From Nocardia inohanensis NBRC 100128 (GTDB lineage: Bacteria > Actinomycetota > Actinomycetes > Mycobacteriales > Mycobacteriaceae), in contig NZ_BDBK01000002.1 in the NCBI RefSeq assembly GCF_001612945.1, positions 930,001 to 994,000 of the forward strand: DNA of 64,000 nt, in the 5' to 3' direction. This document shows positions 9,661 to 19,291 of this stretch, in pieces (the stretch's first letter is position 1; each line of letters begins with the position of its first letter). Under the pieces are notes generated by a model. The model saw nothing but the letters and a program-made list of their open reading frames with translations. It searched no databases and was not told where the DNA came from. The position numbers were made by a program, and so were the translations under genes.

Positions 9661-10506
9661 GTGGCTGGTCGGCAGGGACCGACGCTGCGCGCGCAGTGGC
9701 TCGGGCAGCAGCTTCGGCGGTATCGAGACGAAGCGGGCATAACGCTGAAGGATGCCGCGGCCTATCTGAAGCGGGACTCGTCGACTGTCAGCCGGTTCGA
9801 AGCAGGGCTTTATCCGCCGCGTGCGGATGATGTGCAGGAGTTGCTGACGCTCTACGGGGTCGGGGACGAGCAGGTTCGCGAAGCGCTGCGCCGGCTCAGT
9901 CTCGACGTGTGGCAAAAGGGTTGGTGGGAGGGGTACGCGCAGGATGTCGATCCGTCGATCATCGACTATGCGTGGCTGGAGGCGCGGGCGTCGGAGATCA
10001 AATCGTTCAATACGGTTGTGATTCCAGGGTTGTTGCAGACACCCGCCTACGCGGAGGCGGTAATTCGGGCAGTCGATCCGGATGCGTCCGATGATCAAGT
10101 GGATCGGTGGCTCGAGGTCAGGATGATTCGCCAGCAGGTGCTGAGCCGACCGCGTCCCGTGCAGTTGACGACGATCCTGGATGAGTCGATTCTTCGCCGC
10201 CCCATCGGCGGGGCGAAGGTTCACGCCGAACAGCTTGCGCACCTGGCGAATATGGCCGAGCGGTCGAATGTGGTGGTTCGAGTGCTGCCGGAGTCGGTCG
10301 GTGCGCATGCCGCGCCGGATGGATCCTTCAAGGTTTTCGATCTGCCCGACCCCTATCCGACGCTCGCGTGCGTGGAGACGCCGGCCGGGGTGATCTATGT
10401 GGAGGCCGACGGAATAGCTCGGTTCACCGCCGCTTTCGGACGGCTCGCCGCTGCGGCTCTGGGTCCTGAGGAGTCGTTGCTCGAGCTGCGGAAACGGGAA
10501 CTCTGA
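9661..10506 (+). CDS. XRE-family HTH regulator with DUF5753 domain
   Basis: A protein of about 281 residues. Residues about 10-65 form a helix-turn-helix (LKDAAAYLKRDSSTVSRFEA); the remainder is the DUF5753 ligand/partner domain common in Streptomyces and Nocardia. I place the start at GTG 9661 because a GTG at 9655 lies inside the GGAGG ribosome binding site. It is followed by a DUF397 gene, the usual partner. Such pairs act as transcription regulator plus small partner, some being toxin-antitoxin-like (Scr1 type). The target is unknown; the divergent DUF4254/ATPase unit is a candidate. Confidence 0.88.
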   Translation: MAGRQGPTLRAQWLGQQLRRYRDEAGITLKDAAAYLKRDSSTVSRFEAGLYPPRADDVQELLTLYGVGDEQVREALRRLSLDVWQKGWWEGYAQDVDPSIIDYAWLEARASEIKSFNTVVIPGLLQTPAYAEAVIRAVDPDASDDQVDRWLEVRMIRQQVLSRPRPVQLTTILDESILRRPIGGAKVHAEQLAHLANMAERSNVVVRVLPESVGAHAAPDGSFKVFDLPDPYPTLACVETPAGVIYVEADGIARFTAAFGRLAAAALGPEESLLELRKREL

Positions 10507-10539
10507 CGCGGAAAGCGCTCGCCTATGCTGGGAACTGTT

Positions 10540-10806
10540 ATGGACGATGCGCTAACAGGGACCAGCAGTTTCGATGCAGCGGCACGGACCGAACCGCAGG
10601 ACGGGTGGCGGAAGAGCAGCTACAGCGGTGACGGCGGGGGTGGTAATTGCGTGGAGGTCCGGTTGGCCGAAGTTGCCGTCTTGATTCGGGATAGCAAGTA
10701 TCTGCGCGATCCTGCGAACGATCCTGCCGCGCAACCGATCATCAGCTTGGCCGGGCCAGAGTGGGATGCGTTTCTGTCGGCCATCGACGCGGGGCGGTTC
10801 GGTTAG
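10540..10806 (+). CDS. DUF397 domain protein
   Basis: An 88-residue protein with the DUF397 signature: WRKSSYSG near the N-terminus, GNCVEV, then VAVLIRDSK and a C-terminal LAGPEWDAFL. An in-frame ATG at 10525 would add five residues. It lies directly downstream of the DUF5753 regulator, the standard arrangement. DUF397 proteins are thought to modulate the partner HTH protein; the mechanism is not visible in sequence. Confidence 0.85.
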   Translation: MDDALTGTSSFDAAARTEPQDGWRKSSYSGDGGGGNCVEVRLAEVAVLIRDSKYLRDPANDPAAQPIISLAGPEWDAFLSAIDAGRFG

Positions 10807-10903
10807 TTCTTGTCTCGGCGTTGTGGTTCGATGCGGTGAGGGGATTGGGGGAGGGGCGACCGCTGGATTCCGCTTGTGGGGCGAGTGTCGCTAGGTTGTG
10901 GGT

Positions 10904-11626
10904 GTGAGTTCACCTGGGGGATCGTTCTATCAGCCGTATCCGTACAACCAGCTACCCGGTCAGCCGCCGGGGTATCCGCCGCCTGTTCCGGGACAACCGG
11001 GATGGCCGGCTCCTCGGCCGCCGGGGACGAACGGGATGGCGATTGCCGCGTTCATTACCGGTGTGGTGGGAATCTGTTTTCTTGCTGTGCCTTTCGGGTT
11101 GATCGGGCTGTCGCAGATCAAGGCTCGGGGTCAGCAGGGGCGGGGGCTGGCGATCGGCGGTATCGCGATTTCGTTGGTGTGGGCCGTGTTCGTCGGGCTC
11201 ACCGTGGTCGGGAATGCGATGGAGGACAGGGTGGGCGGGCCGGTGTCGGGTACCGGTGCGGCGTCGGTGAGTGGTTCGAGGTCGGGCTATCAACCGCTGC
11301 GGTCGTTGTTGGCGGGCGATTGTGTGAATGCGCCGGTCAAGCGGGATTTGAGGATTTCCGGGGCGACCATTGTGGAGTGCGGTGTTCCGCATGATGCGCA
11401 GATCGTCGATGTGTGGAATCTGGCTACGTGGTTGGGGACCGAGCAGATGGCGGTGGAGGTGGAGAAGCGGTGTGGTGAGCAGGTCGATCGGCTTCGTGCT
11501 GTGAATCCGAACCTCAAATGGGTCTGGTACGGCGCTGATACCGAACGAGATTTTCAGAGCAATCATTCGGTGCAGTGCATGGTGTACGACACGACGGCGG
11601 AGCTCACCGGCAAGCTCGGCGGGTAG
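10904..11626 (+). CDS. DUF4190 / septum-formation-domain membrane protein
   Basis: A protein of about 240 residues. A Pro/Gly/Tyr-rich cytoplasmic N-terminus (residues 1-45) precedes two transmembrane helices (DUF4190 type: AIAAFITGVVGICFLAV and GLAIGGIAISLVWAVFVGL), then an extracytoplasmic domain with three Cys and the GDCVN...ECGVPHDAQ pattern of the Septum_form family. GTG at 10898 or 10904 could be the start; I use the latter. Function unknown; exported Cys-containing domains of this type are widespread in Nocardia and mycobacteria. Confidence 0.75.
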   Translation: MSSPGGSFYQPYPYNQLPGQPPGYPPPVPGQPGWPAPRPPGTNGMAIAAFITGVVGICFLAVPFGLIGLSQIKARGQQGRGLAIGGIAISLVWAVFVGLTVVGNAMEDRVGGPVSGTGAASVSGSRSGYQPLRSLLAGDCVNAPVKRDLRISGATIVECGVPHDAQIVDVWNLATWLGTEQMAVEVEKRCGEQVDRLRAVNPNLKWVWYGADTERDFQSNHSVQCMVYDTTAELTGKLGG

Positions 11627-11687
11627 CGGGCCCAACAAATCGGCGATTCTGAAACGTTTGGTGTTCAATCCTTGTAGGGTGCCTGGC

Positions 11688-11969
11688 ATGTCGAAAAGCA
11701 CTGTGACCCGCCAGTTCTCGCGTGCGATCGTGGCCGCCTTTGCGATTGCCGCTGCTGTTTCCACGGCTGGGTTGGCTGCTGCCGCTCCGGTCGCGGTGGA
11801 GCCTGCGCCTGTGGCCGGGGGGACGACCGGGTCGTTGGATTCGCTTTCGGGGAACGGGCCTTCGGGGTCGGCGGGGACGGGGTCCAGTGCGAGTCAGTTG
11901 ATCAATGCGGCTATTTGTACTTTGACCGGGGGGACTTGGTTGCCGGTTATCGATGTTTGCGTGAAGTAG
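11688..11969 (+). CDS. Small secreted protein
   Basis: A 93-residue protein starting MSKSTVTRQF, with a classic Sec signal peptide: basic n-region, Ala-rich core and probable cleavage after AAA near residue 32. The mature part is Gly/Ser-rich and ends with two Cys in C-T-L-T-G-G-T-W-L-P-V-I-D-V-C that probably form a disulfide. An upstream in-frame ATG at 11658 gives a poor N-terminus. No family recognised. Confidence 0.65.
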   Translation: MSKSTVTRQFSRAIVAAFAIAAAVSTAGLAAAAPVAVEPAPVAGGTTGSLDSLSGNGPSGSAGTGSSASQLINAAICTLTGGTWLPVIDVCVK

Positions 11970-11980
11970 CCCGGGTAGGG

Positions 11981-12015
11981 GAACGGGCCGGTCGCTGTCG
12001 GCGATCGGCCCGTTC
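11981..12015. terminator. Bidirectional hairpin terminator
   Basis: Arms GAACGGGCCG (11981-11990) and CGGCCCGTTC (12006-12015) are perfect complements around a 15-base loop, between two convergent genes. No strong T-run, as is common in high-GC actinobacteria. Confidence 0.65.
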
Positions 12016-12027
12016 AGTTGCGTTGGG

Positions 12028-13128
12028 TTACTTGTGGAATGGGGTGGGGAGGGGGTAGTTCTTCTCCTGCATTACTTCTCGGGCGCGGTTGGGGTAGTCG
12101 GTGATGATGCCGTCTACGCCTTGGTCGAGGACCAGGCCGATGGTGGCTTTGTCGTTCACGGTCCAGGGGATTACTTTGATGCCGAGATCGTGTGCCTTGG
12201 TTACGTATTCGGCTGTTGTGGTGAGCTTGAAGTTGGGATCGCTTGCCTTGGTTTCGCTGTTCCAGGGGTTTACGTAGCTGGGGGAGGAGATGTCTGCGCC
12301 TAGGGCCTTGATGGCGCCCAGGGGGTCGTTGGGGTGGTCTTCGTAGCGAATCGGTTGCAGCCAGGGGCTGTTCGGTTTGAAGGTGGAGTCGTCGTAGAGG
12401 GCGACCGTCGGGATGGTGGGGTTCTTCGCTTTCACCAGCGGCAGGCTGCTCCAGGCGAAGGATTGGATTTCGACCTTGTCGGTGGCGCCGGCGGCTTGGA
12501 TGGCGGCGAGGATGACGTCTACGAATTCTTCGGGGGTGGCGGACTGTTCGGGCTTTTCGCCCTCGATCTTCGTTTCGATGTTGTAGCGGAGTGCTTCGAA
12601 GGCGCCGGGGTAGGACTTCACCAGGTCGAAGAGTTCGGGGAGGCGGGCGATCTTGTTGCCGGGCAGTTCCTGGGCTTCGGGGAAACCGGTGAGCTTCTTG
12701 CCGCAATCCAAGGTGTGGATCTGGGCGAAGGTCAGGTCGTGGACGAGTTTGCCGACGTAGGGGTATTGGGGGTCGTCGGGGGATGCGGGGGCGGTGTCGG
12801 TGCACTTCTCGGGCTGGATCATCGGGTCGTGCCAGATCAGCGGCACCTTGTCCGCGGTGAGGACGATGTCGAGTTCGAGGGTGGTCACGCCCAGTTCGAT
12901 GGCCTTGGCGAAACCGGGCAGCGACTCCTCGATGGTCATGCCGCGCCCGCCGCGATGGGCTTGCAGGTCGAATTTGCGGGCGGTATCGGCGGCGACGGTG
13001 GTGGTGGTCGAGGACGAATCCTTGTCGTCGGAGCTGCCGCAGGCAGTCAAACCTACTGCCGCTAACGCTGCTCCGAAGACCGCAAAAGCATGCTTGAGCT
13101 GCACTGACTTGACGCCTTTGGAGGTCAT
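12028..13128 (-). CDS. Glycerophosphodiester phosphodiesterase lipoprotein
   Basis: A 366-residue exported enzyme. The N-terminus is a lipoprotein signal with lipobox LTAC, followed by a Ser/Asp/Thr spacer. The GDPD fold is indicated by LQAHRGGRG (catalytic His), the ELDIVLTADKVPLIWHDP metal and catalytic segment, a YNIETK segment and the C-terminal GIKVIPWTVND and GVDGIITDYP. It would hydrolyse glycerophosphodiesters to glycerol 3-phosphate outside the membrane. The ATG at 13128 is favoured because the signal peptide begins there; the ORF is open to 13149. Confidence 0.9.
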   Translation of the reverse strand: MTSKGVKSVQLKHAFAVFGAALAAVGLTACGSSDDKDSSSTTTTVAADTARKFDLQAHRGGRGMTIEESLPGFAKAIELGVTTLELDIVLTADKVPLIWHDPMIQPEKCTDTAPASPDDPQYPYVGKLVHDLTFAQIHTLDCGKKLTGFPEAQELPGNKIARLPELFDLVKSYPGAFEALRYNIETKIEGEKPEQSATPEEFVDVILAAIQAAGATDKVEIQSFAWSSLPLVKAKNPTIPTVALYDDSTFKPNSPWLQPIRYEDHPNDPLGAIKALGADISSPSYVNPWNSETKASDPNFKLTTTAEYVTKAHDLGIKVIPWTVNDKATIGLVLDQGVDGIITDYPNRAREVMQEKNYPLPTPFHK

Positions 13129-13230
13129 GAGGCGGACTATAGCAATCATTCAGCAGCCAAGAATTCGGACGTTCGACGCAAACCGCCTCCCGGCGCCGCT
13201 CGACCACGATCGTTCGGTAATCTCGCGGGC

Positions 13231-13878
13231 ATGGGTGCGTTGGTGGTCATCGAGGGTCTGGACGGCGCGGGCAAGCGCACGCTGACCGATGCCGTGGTGG
13301 CCACGCTCCGGGAGCGCGGACTGCGCGTGGCGACGCTCGCTTTTCCGCGGTACGGGAAATCCGTGCACGCCGATCTCGCGGCCGAGGCGCTGCGCGGTGG
13401 CCACGGGGATACCGCCCAGTCGGTCAATGCGATGGCGTTGCTGTTCGCGCTCGATCGCGCCGGCGCCCGCGACGAATTGGCGAAACTGCTGGCGGACAAT
13501 GACATTGTGCTGCTGGACCGGTACGTGGCGTCGAATGCGGCGTACTCGGCGGCCCGCATGGAGCAGGACGCGCGCGGCGAAATCGCGGCCTGGATCGGTC
13601 AATTGGAGTTCGAACGGTTCGCGCTGCCCGCCCCGGATGTCCAAATTCTGCTGGATGTCCCGGTGGATGTGGCCGAGGAACGCGCCCGGCTGCGGGGTGC
13701 GGCGGATGCGACTCGCGCACTCGACGCCTACGAGAAAGACGGAGGGCTGCAACGCAGGACCGGCAACGTCTATCGTGAGCTGGCCGAAATCAATTGGTTT
13801 GGACCGTGGTGGGTGCATCGGAGCGGTGACGATCCGGCAACACTCGCGGCGCGGATCGCGGAAAATGTTGCTGGATAG
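13231..13878 (+). CDS. tmk: Thymidylate kinase
   Basis: A 215-residue enzyme phosphorylating dTMP to dTDP for DNA synthesis. The P-loop is EGLDGAGKRTL at residues 8-18, the DR(Y/H) motif is LLDRYVASNAAYSAA, and the lid region follows near residue 150. It sits directly before mtrA, the same order as Rv3247c-mtrA. Its length is usual for the family. Confidence 0.95.
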   Translation: MGALVVIEGLDGAGKRTLTDAVVATLRERGLRVATLAFPRYGKSVHADLAAEALRGGHGDTAQSVNAMALLFALDRAGARDELAKLLADNDIVLLDRYVASNAAYSAARMEQDARGEIAAWIGQLEFERFALPAPDVQILLDVPVDVAEERARLRGAADATRALDAYEKDGGLQRRTGNVYRELAEINWFGPWWVHRSGDDPATLAARIAENVAG

Positions 13879-13956
13879 GGTTGGATGTGCGCCGACAGGT
13901 CACGAGTGTTGGCGTGGCGGCCCGATCGGAGCGCGGAAGGTGACAACATAGTAGTT

Positions 13957-14634
13957 ATGAAGCCGAAGATTCTGGTCGTCGACGACGATATGGCTCTCGC
14001 GGAGATGCTCACGATCGTCTTGCGCGGTGAGGGTTTCGACCCTCACGTCGTCGGTGACGGCACGCAGGCGCTGACCGCGGTCCGGGAGTTGCGCCCGGAT
14101 CTCGTGTTGCTGGACCTCATGCTGCCCGGCATGAACGGCATCGATGTGTGCCGGGTACTGCGAGCCGACTCGGGAGTACCGATCGTGATGCTGACGGCGA
14201 AGACCGATACGGTCGACGTCGTCCTGGGGTTGGAGTCGGGCGCAGACGATTACATCGTCAAGCCGTTCAAGCCGAAGGAACTCGTTGCTCGGGTGCGGGC
14301 TCGCCTGCGCCGCACCGAGGAGGAGCCGCAGGAGCTGCTCTCCATCGCCGATATCGTCATCGATGTGCCCGCGCACAAGGTGACTCGCGGCGGTGCGCAG
14401 ATCTCGCTGACTCCACTGGAATTCGATCTGCTGGTCGCGCTGGCCCGCAAGCCGCGCCAGGTGTTCACCCGCGAGGTGCTCCTCGAACAGGTCTGGGGTT
14501 ACCGGCATGCCGCCGACACCCGCCTGGTCAATGTGCACGTACAGCGGTTGCGCGCCAAGGTGGAGAAGGATCCGGAGAACCCTGAGATCGTGCTGACCGT
14601 GCGAGGTGTGGGCTACAAGGCCGGACCGCCGTGA
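13957..14634 (+). CDS. mtrA: Response regulator MtrA
   Basis: A 225-residue OmpR/PhoB-type regulator. The receiver domain has acidic residues D10/D11, phosphoacceptor D53 in LVLLDLMLPG and K102 in IVKPFKPKE. The winged helix ends with TVRGVGYK. In mycobacteria MtrA controls cell division, DnaA and resuscitation genes. The ATG at 13957 is the natural start, although the frame is open to 13885. The downstream mtrB GTG overlaps its stop (GTGA), and the gene order tmk-mtrA-mtrB-lpqB is conserved. Confidence 0.97.
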   Translation: MKPKILVVDDDMALAEMLTIVLRGEGFDPHVVGDGTQALTAVRELRPDLVLLDLMLPGMNGIDVCRVLRADSGVPIVMLTAKTDTVDVVLGLESGADDYIVKPFKPKELVARVRARLRRTEEEPQELLSIADIVIDVPAHKVTRGGAQISLTPLEFDLLVALARKPRQVFTREVLLEQVWGYRHAADTRLVNVHVQRLRAKVEKDPENPEIVLTVRGVGYKAGPP

Positions 14635-14960
14635 TCGCTGGTTCCAGAAACCGCGTTCAGCGGTGGCTGGCGGTAGTGGTGGCCTGGTTCCGCAATGTCG
14701 GAGAGCAACTGGGCCACGTCTGGCGGCGTTCGCTGCAATTGCGCGTCGTCGTGTCCACCCTCACCCTGTCGCTGATCGTGATCACGATTCTCGGAGTCGT
14801 GCTCACGAGTCAGATCACCGACCGGTTGCTGGACGCGAAGATCAACGCGGCCGTCGAGGAGATGGGCCGTGCGCGAAACACGGTGCAGGCCACGCTGACC
14901 GGTGTGCACGACTCGAGCACCCAGCTGGCTCGATTGGAGGATGCCCGCCGCGCCCTGGCC

Positions 14961-14966
14961 GGGGGG
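14961..14966 (+). other. G6 run at the mtrB frameshift
   Basis: Reading frame 14631 changes from sensible MtrB sequence to Arg-rich nonsense exactly here, while the other frame becomes sensible. Removing one G restores Gly-Gly-Gly-Gly-Ser. Confidence 0.85.
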
Positions 14967-16431
14967 CGGCGGCTCCCAATCCGGCGGCGCGGCAGGCAGT
15001 TACGACTCCGCGCTGGCCATGATCGGCGACTCGCAATCGGAGCTGAACGCGGGGCCGATCCAGGAAATCCCCGCGGAGCTACGCCATTTCGTGCAGGAAC
15101 GGCAGGTCAGCTATCAATTCGCCACGGTCTCCGATCCGGATGGGTATCGCGGCTCGGCGCTGATCATCGGATCGCCCGCCGCCGACATTCCGACGCTGGA
15201 GATCTACCTGATCTTCCCGCTCACCAACGAGCAGAACTCGCTCAGCCTGATGCGCGGCACCATGCTCATCGGCGGCATCGTGCTGCTGGTTCTGCTGGCC
15301 GCCATCACCGCGCTGGTGACCCGGCAAGTGGTGCTGCCCATCCGATCCGCCGCGCGCATCGCGAGTCGTTTCGCCGATGGACGACTCAAAGAGCGCATGC
15401 TGGTGCGCGGCGAGGACGACATGGCCAGGCTGGCCATGTCGTTCAACGAGATGGCCGAGAGCCTGTCCAACCAGATCACCCAACTCGAGGAGTTCGGAAA
15501 TCTACAGCGCCGCTTCACCTCCGACGTCAGCCACGAGCTGCGCACACCGTTGACCACGGTGCGCATGGCGGCCGACCTCATCCACGGCTCCAGCGACGAC
15601 CTGGATCCGGCGCTGGCGCGCTCCGCGGAACTGCTGGTGAACGAACTCGACCGGTTCGAGGGGCTGCTCAACGACCTGCTCGAGATCAGCCGCCACGACG
15701 CGGGTGTGGCCGAGCTGCAAGTGGAATCGCTGGATGTGCGCATGTGCGCGCGGGCCGCGGTCTCCACCGTGCGGCATCTGGCCAAGGAGTCCGGCGTCGA
15801 ACTCGTCGTCGACATGCCCGAGGAACCCCTTGTGGCGGAGGTGGATCCGCGCCGCGTCGAACGCGTGCTGCGCAATCTGCTCGCCAATGCCATTGACCAC
15901 AGCGAAGGCAAACCCGTCCTCATGCGCATGCGCGGTGACGGTGACGCCAATGCCGTCGCCATCGTGGTGCGCGACCAAGGCGTCGGTTTGCGCCCGGGCG
16001 AGGAGAAGCTGGTCTTCAACCGGTTCTGGCGCTCGGACCCCTCGCGCATGCGGCGCTCCGGCGGCACCGGCCTCGGCCTGTCCATCAGCGTCGAGGACGC
16101 CAACCTGCACGAAGGCAAGCTCGAAGCCTGGGGTGAACTCGGCGTCGGCGCCTGCTTCCGCCTCACCCTGCCGCTGGTGCGCGGCAAGAAGCTCGGCCCC
16201 AGCCCGCTGTCCCTGGAACCGCCGAAGAAGCGCGGTCTGGAGGCCGTTCCCGCCCTCGATCCCGCGCCGGCGGATGGCGATCAGCCGGAATCCGGTTCCG
16301 CCGCAAGCGGATCCGGTGCAGGAGCCGAATCCGGTTCGGCCGACGCCGCCCCGGGTGCCGGCACGACCGGATCGCCGCCGGCCACCTGGTCCCTCGCCGA
16401 CGCGACCGGTGCGGAATTCCCGGCCGCCGGC

Positions 16432-16521
16432 GCCGTGCTCGCCGACCCGGCGGGTGTGGAGTTCGCCGCAGGCAATGCCGTGCTCGCCGACCCGGCGGGC
16501 GTGGAGTTCGCCGCGGGTACC
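16432..16521 (+). repeat. 45-bp tandem repeat in the mtrB tail
   Basis: Two near-identical 45-bp units (16432-16476 and 16477-16521) encode the 15-residue unit [15 protein letters not shown], preceded by a degenerate unit ([14 protein letters not shown]). They lie in the disordered C-terminal tail beyond the kinase domain. Confidence 0.85.
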
Positions 16522-16631
16522 GCCGAACCCGCCGAACCCGGCGGCGATGCCGTCCCGCCCACCGCCGACAGCGCGGGCGACGGTGCCCCGCAGGACGGCT
16601 CGGCCCCCGCCGATTCCACGGACGGCAAACC

Positions 16632-18446
16632 ATGAGCGCACGCTCCTCGCGTCTGGCCCGGGCGCTCATGGCCCTCGCTTGCCTGGTGGGGCTCACCGCC
16701 TGTGCCAGCCTGCCGGATTCCTCCGCCCCGCAGGCCCTGGGCACGCTGGAACGGCAACCCACCAGCGCCGGTCCCACCCCACCCATCTCCGGGCGCGAAC
16801 CGGACCAGCTGCTGCGGGACTTCCTGCAAGCCACCGCGGACCCGACCAACCGGCACCAGGCGGCCCGGCAGTTCCTCTCGCCCTCGGCCAATGTGCGCTG
16901 GGACGACGCCGCCGGCACCACCATCGTCGATCGCCCGGACACACTCCGTGAGTCCCGTACCGCCGATACCGCCACGTATGTGATCCGAGCCCGCAAGATA
17001 GGCGAATTGGCCGCTGACAGCTCGTACAGGGCGGCGGAAGGCACCTTGGAGCAGAAGGTCGAACTGGTCAAGGTGGATGGCGAGTGGCGGGTCGACGAAC
17101 TGCCGCCCGGCGTCATCGTCGAGCAGACCGCGTTCGCCAAGTCCTACAAGCGGTACTCGCTGTTCTTCCCGAACCTGGCGGGCGCGGCGATGGTTCCGGA
17201 CCTGCGCTGGATCTCCGCGCGCAAGGACCAGCTGGCGCAGAAGCTGATCGGCATGCTGGCCGATGGACCGCAGAATGCGCTCGCCCCCGCCGTGCGCAAC
17301 CCGCTCTCCGGCGGGGTGACGGTGCGCGGGCCGGTCAGCAAACCCAATGGCGAGACCGACAATGTCGGCGTCGGCGCGGGCGGCGTGCAGGTCGACTTCG
17401 CCGGGGCCTCGAGCCTGGATTCGAAAGCCAAGGAGCTCTTGGCCACCCAGACCGTGCTGACGCTGGCCGGCGCCGAGGTCATCGGACCCTACTTCCTGCT
17501 GGCCGATGGCAAACCCCTCGACGACCGGTACGCCACCATCGGCTGGAATCCGGCCGATGTGGAGGCGATGAGCCCGGACGCGGTGGCGCGCAATCGCGCA
17601 GGACTGCACGCGGTGCGCGACGGCTCGCTGGTCGCGGTCACCGAGAACGGCATCACCGCCGCGCCCGGCTTCTACGGCAGCACCCACGGCCTGCAATCGG
17701 TGGCGCTCTCGCCGGACGGGCAGCTGGTGGCCGCCGTAGCCGGATCCGGCCGTCCCGCACCCGAACCCGAACGCACGCTCATCATCGGCACCTATGACGG
17801 CCAGGGCTTCCCGGTCGCCACCGCCGGCACCTTCACCCGCCCGTCCTGGCCCGCCGACGGCAGCTCCGCCTGGACCGTGCAGGACGGTGACAAGGTGATT
17901 CGCGCCGTGCACGACCGCGGCACCGGCAATGTGTCGGTGCAGGAGGTGACCATCGGCGAATTGACCGCGCCCCCGGCCAATTCCGGCGCCAACGCCGCCA
18001 CCGCGCCGCGCGGGCCGATCACCGAACTGCGCATCTCCCCGTCCGGGGCGCGCGCCGCGCTGATCGCCAACGGCAAGGTCTACGTGGCCGTGGTGACTCC
18101 GCAGGCGGGCGGGAAATACGCGCTCACCTCGCCGTTGCCGCTCGCGGTCGGCTTGAGCACGGCGGCCGTCACCCTGGACTGGCAGAACGACGAGAAGGTG
18201 ATCGTCGGCCGCGAGGGCAATGTGGATCCGGTCGCCACCGTGCTGGTCGACGGCTCCGGCTTCCAGCCGCAGAGCACCCAGAACCTGACCCCGCCGGTAC
18301 GGGTGGTCAGCGCCGCGCCCGATCACGAATACGTGGCCGATTCGCGCGCGGTGCTGGAGTTGACCCGCAATCCCGAAGGCGGCGAATACTTCTGGCGCGA
18401 AGTTCCCGGCCTGGGGGCCAATGCCATTCCGGTGCTGCCCGGATAA
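16632..18446 (+). CDS. lpqB: Lipoprotein LpqB
   Basis: A 604-residue membrane-anchored lipoprotein with signal peptide and lipobox LTAC near residue 24. A GerMN-type domain (residues about 60-330) is followed by a beta-propeller-like LpqB domain. In mycobacteria and relatives LpqB interacts with MtrB and modulates MtrA activation. The ATG overlaps the mtrB stop (ATGA), so it is co-translated with the kinase. Length matches the family (about 580-600). Confidence 0.95.
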   Translation: MSARSSRLARALMALACLVGLTACASLPDSSAPQALGTLERQPTSAGPTPPISGREPDQLLRDFLQATADPTNRHQAARQFLSPSANVRWDDAAGTTIVDRPDTLRESRTADTATYVIRARKIGELAADSSYRAAEGTLEQKVELVKVDGEWRVDELPPGVIVEQTAFAKSYKRYSLFFPNLAGAAMVPDLRWISARKDQLAQKLIGMLADGPQNALAPAVRNPLSGGVTVRGPVSKPNGETDNVGVGAGGVQVDFAGASSLDSKAKELLATQTVLTLAGAEVIGPYFLLADGKPLDDRYATIGWNPADVEAMSPDAVARNRAGLHAVRDGSLVAVTENGITAAPGFYGSTHGLQSVALSPDGQLVAAVAGSGRPAPEPERTLIIGTYDGQGFPVATAGTFTRPSWPADGSSAWTVQDGDKVIRAVHDRGTGNVSVQEVTIGELTAPPANSGANAATAPRGPITELRISPSGARAALIANGKVYVAVVTPQAGGKYALTSPLPLAVGLSTAAVTLDWQNDEKVIVGREGNVDPVATVLVDGSGFQPQSTQNLTPPVRVVSAAPDHEYVADSRAVLELTRNPEGGEYFWREVPGLGANAIPVLPG

Positions 18447-18462
18447 GCGCACACTGGAGGGC

Positions 18463-19107
18463 ATGGGGGAGCTGCTGGAGCTGATCCTGCCGCGTGCCTG
18501 CGGCGGGTGCGGGCGGGCCGGAACCGCGTGGTGCGCAGCCTGTTCCGCCGCTCTCTCCGGTCCGCCCGTGCGCATCCGGCCGCGGGCCGACCCCGGGGTG
18601 CCGTGCTGGGCGCTGGCGTCCTATCGGGGCGCACCCAGGCGGGCCGTGCTGGCCGCCAAGGAGCATCGCCGGACGGATCTGGCCGCGCCGCTGGGGCTGG
18701 CGCTGGCCAGGGGGCTGGATTATTTGCGGGACGCGTCCCGGCCGCTGATTCTGGTCCCCGCGCCCAGCCGGGCGGCGGCCGCGCGCAGGCGCGGCGGTGA
18801 CCCGGTGATCCGCGCGGCGCGCGTCGCCGCGAGTTGGCTACCGGATTGCCGACTGGTACGAATGTTGGGTTCCGGGGCGGGTGTGCGGGACTCCGCGGGC
18901 CTGAACGAGAGCGATCGCCAGCACAATCTGCGCGGGCGGATCATCGTAGCCCCCACCCGGCCGGATTCCGCCGGTTTTCCGGCAAATGCCGAGGTAGTGC
19001 TCATTGACGACGTACTGACAACCGGTACGACGGTGTCCGAATCGACCCGCGCGCTGGTTACCGCCGGAGTTCCGGTACGTGCCGTGCTGGTTACGTGTTC
19101 CGCTTGA
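18463..19107 (+). CDS. ComF-family phosphoribosyltransferase-like protein
   Basis: A 214-residue protein starting at ATG 18463 behind a GGAGGG site, 17 bases after lpqB. The N-terminus has a zinc-finger-like pair of CxxC motifs (CGGCGRAGTAWCAAC), followed by a type I PRTase fold with the PRPP loop VVLIDDVLTTGTT near residue 185. Homologue of Rv3242c/ComF. In naturally competent bacteria ComF assists transformation; its role in actinobacteria is uncertain. Confidence 0.9.
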   Translation: MGELLELILPRACGGCGRAGTAWCAACSAALSGPPVRIRPRADPGVPCWALASYRGAPRRAVLAAKEHRRTDLAAPLGLALARGLDYLRDASRPLILVPAPSRAAAARRRGGDPVIRAARVAASWLPDCRLVRMLGSGAGVRDSAGLNESDRQHNLRGRIIVAPTRPDSAGFPANAEVVLIDDVLTTGTTVSESTRALVTAGVPVRAVLVTCSA

Positions 19108-19291
19108 TTATTCGATATTTGCGTGAACACTGGCGGACAGGTCGCTGACGTACTACCGTCGCGATCAGACACCCGAACCGCAAGTTTGGAGGTGGCGCCT
19201 CGGACCATATGTGCCGAGCGAGTCAGTCGATCGGCACACGTTTCAATCCCGCCGCACGAGTGGCTTGTGCGGCCAGATCCGGGAGGTACGC

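Larger units (their letters stand above)
14631..16635 (+). pseudogene. mtrB: Sensor kinase MtrB, frameshifted in this sequence
   Basis: The membrane sensor kinase partner of MtrA. The N-terminal part (14631 to about 14960) encodes a first transmembrane helix and the start of the extracytoplasmic domain. The rest (ALAMIGDSQ, second TM helix, [17 protein letters not shown] phosphoacceptor box, N-box [19 protein letters not shown]) is in the +1-shifted frame. The switch is at a run of six G at 14961-14966; five G would give one continuous kinase of about 667 codons. mtrB is normally essential or nearly so and everything else is intact, so a sequencing or assembly error, or a very recent mutation, is more likely than old decay. 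The C-terminal tail carries a 15-residue tandem repeat. GTG overlaps the mtrA stop; the end overlaps lpqB. Confidence 0.9.

Noticed and set aside
12014..13207. 397-codon Arg-rich minus-strand frame
   Set aside because: Out-of-frame shadow of the GlpQ-like lipoprotein gene, which has signal peptide and catalytic motifs.
16281..18575. 764-codon minus-strand frame opposite lpqB
   Set aside because: Antisense shadow; lpqB has lipobox and operon overlap.
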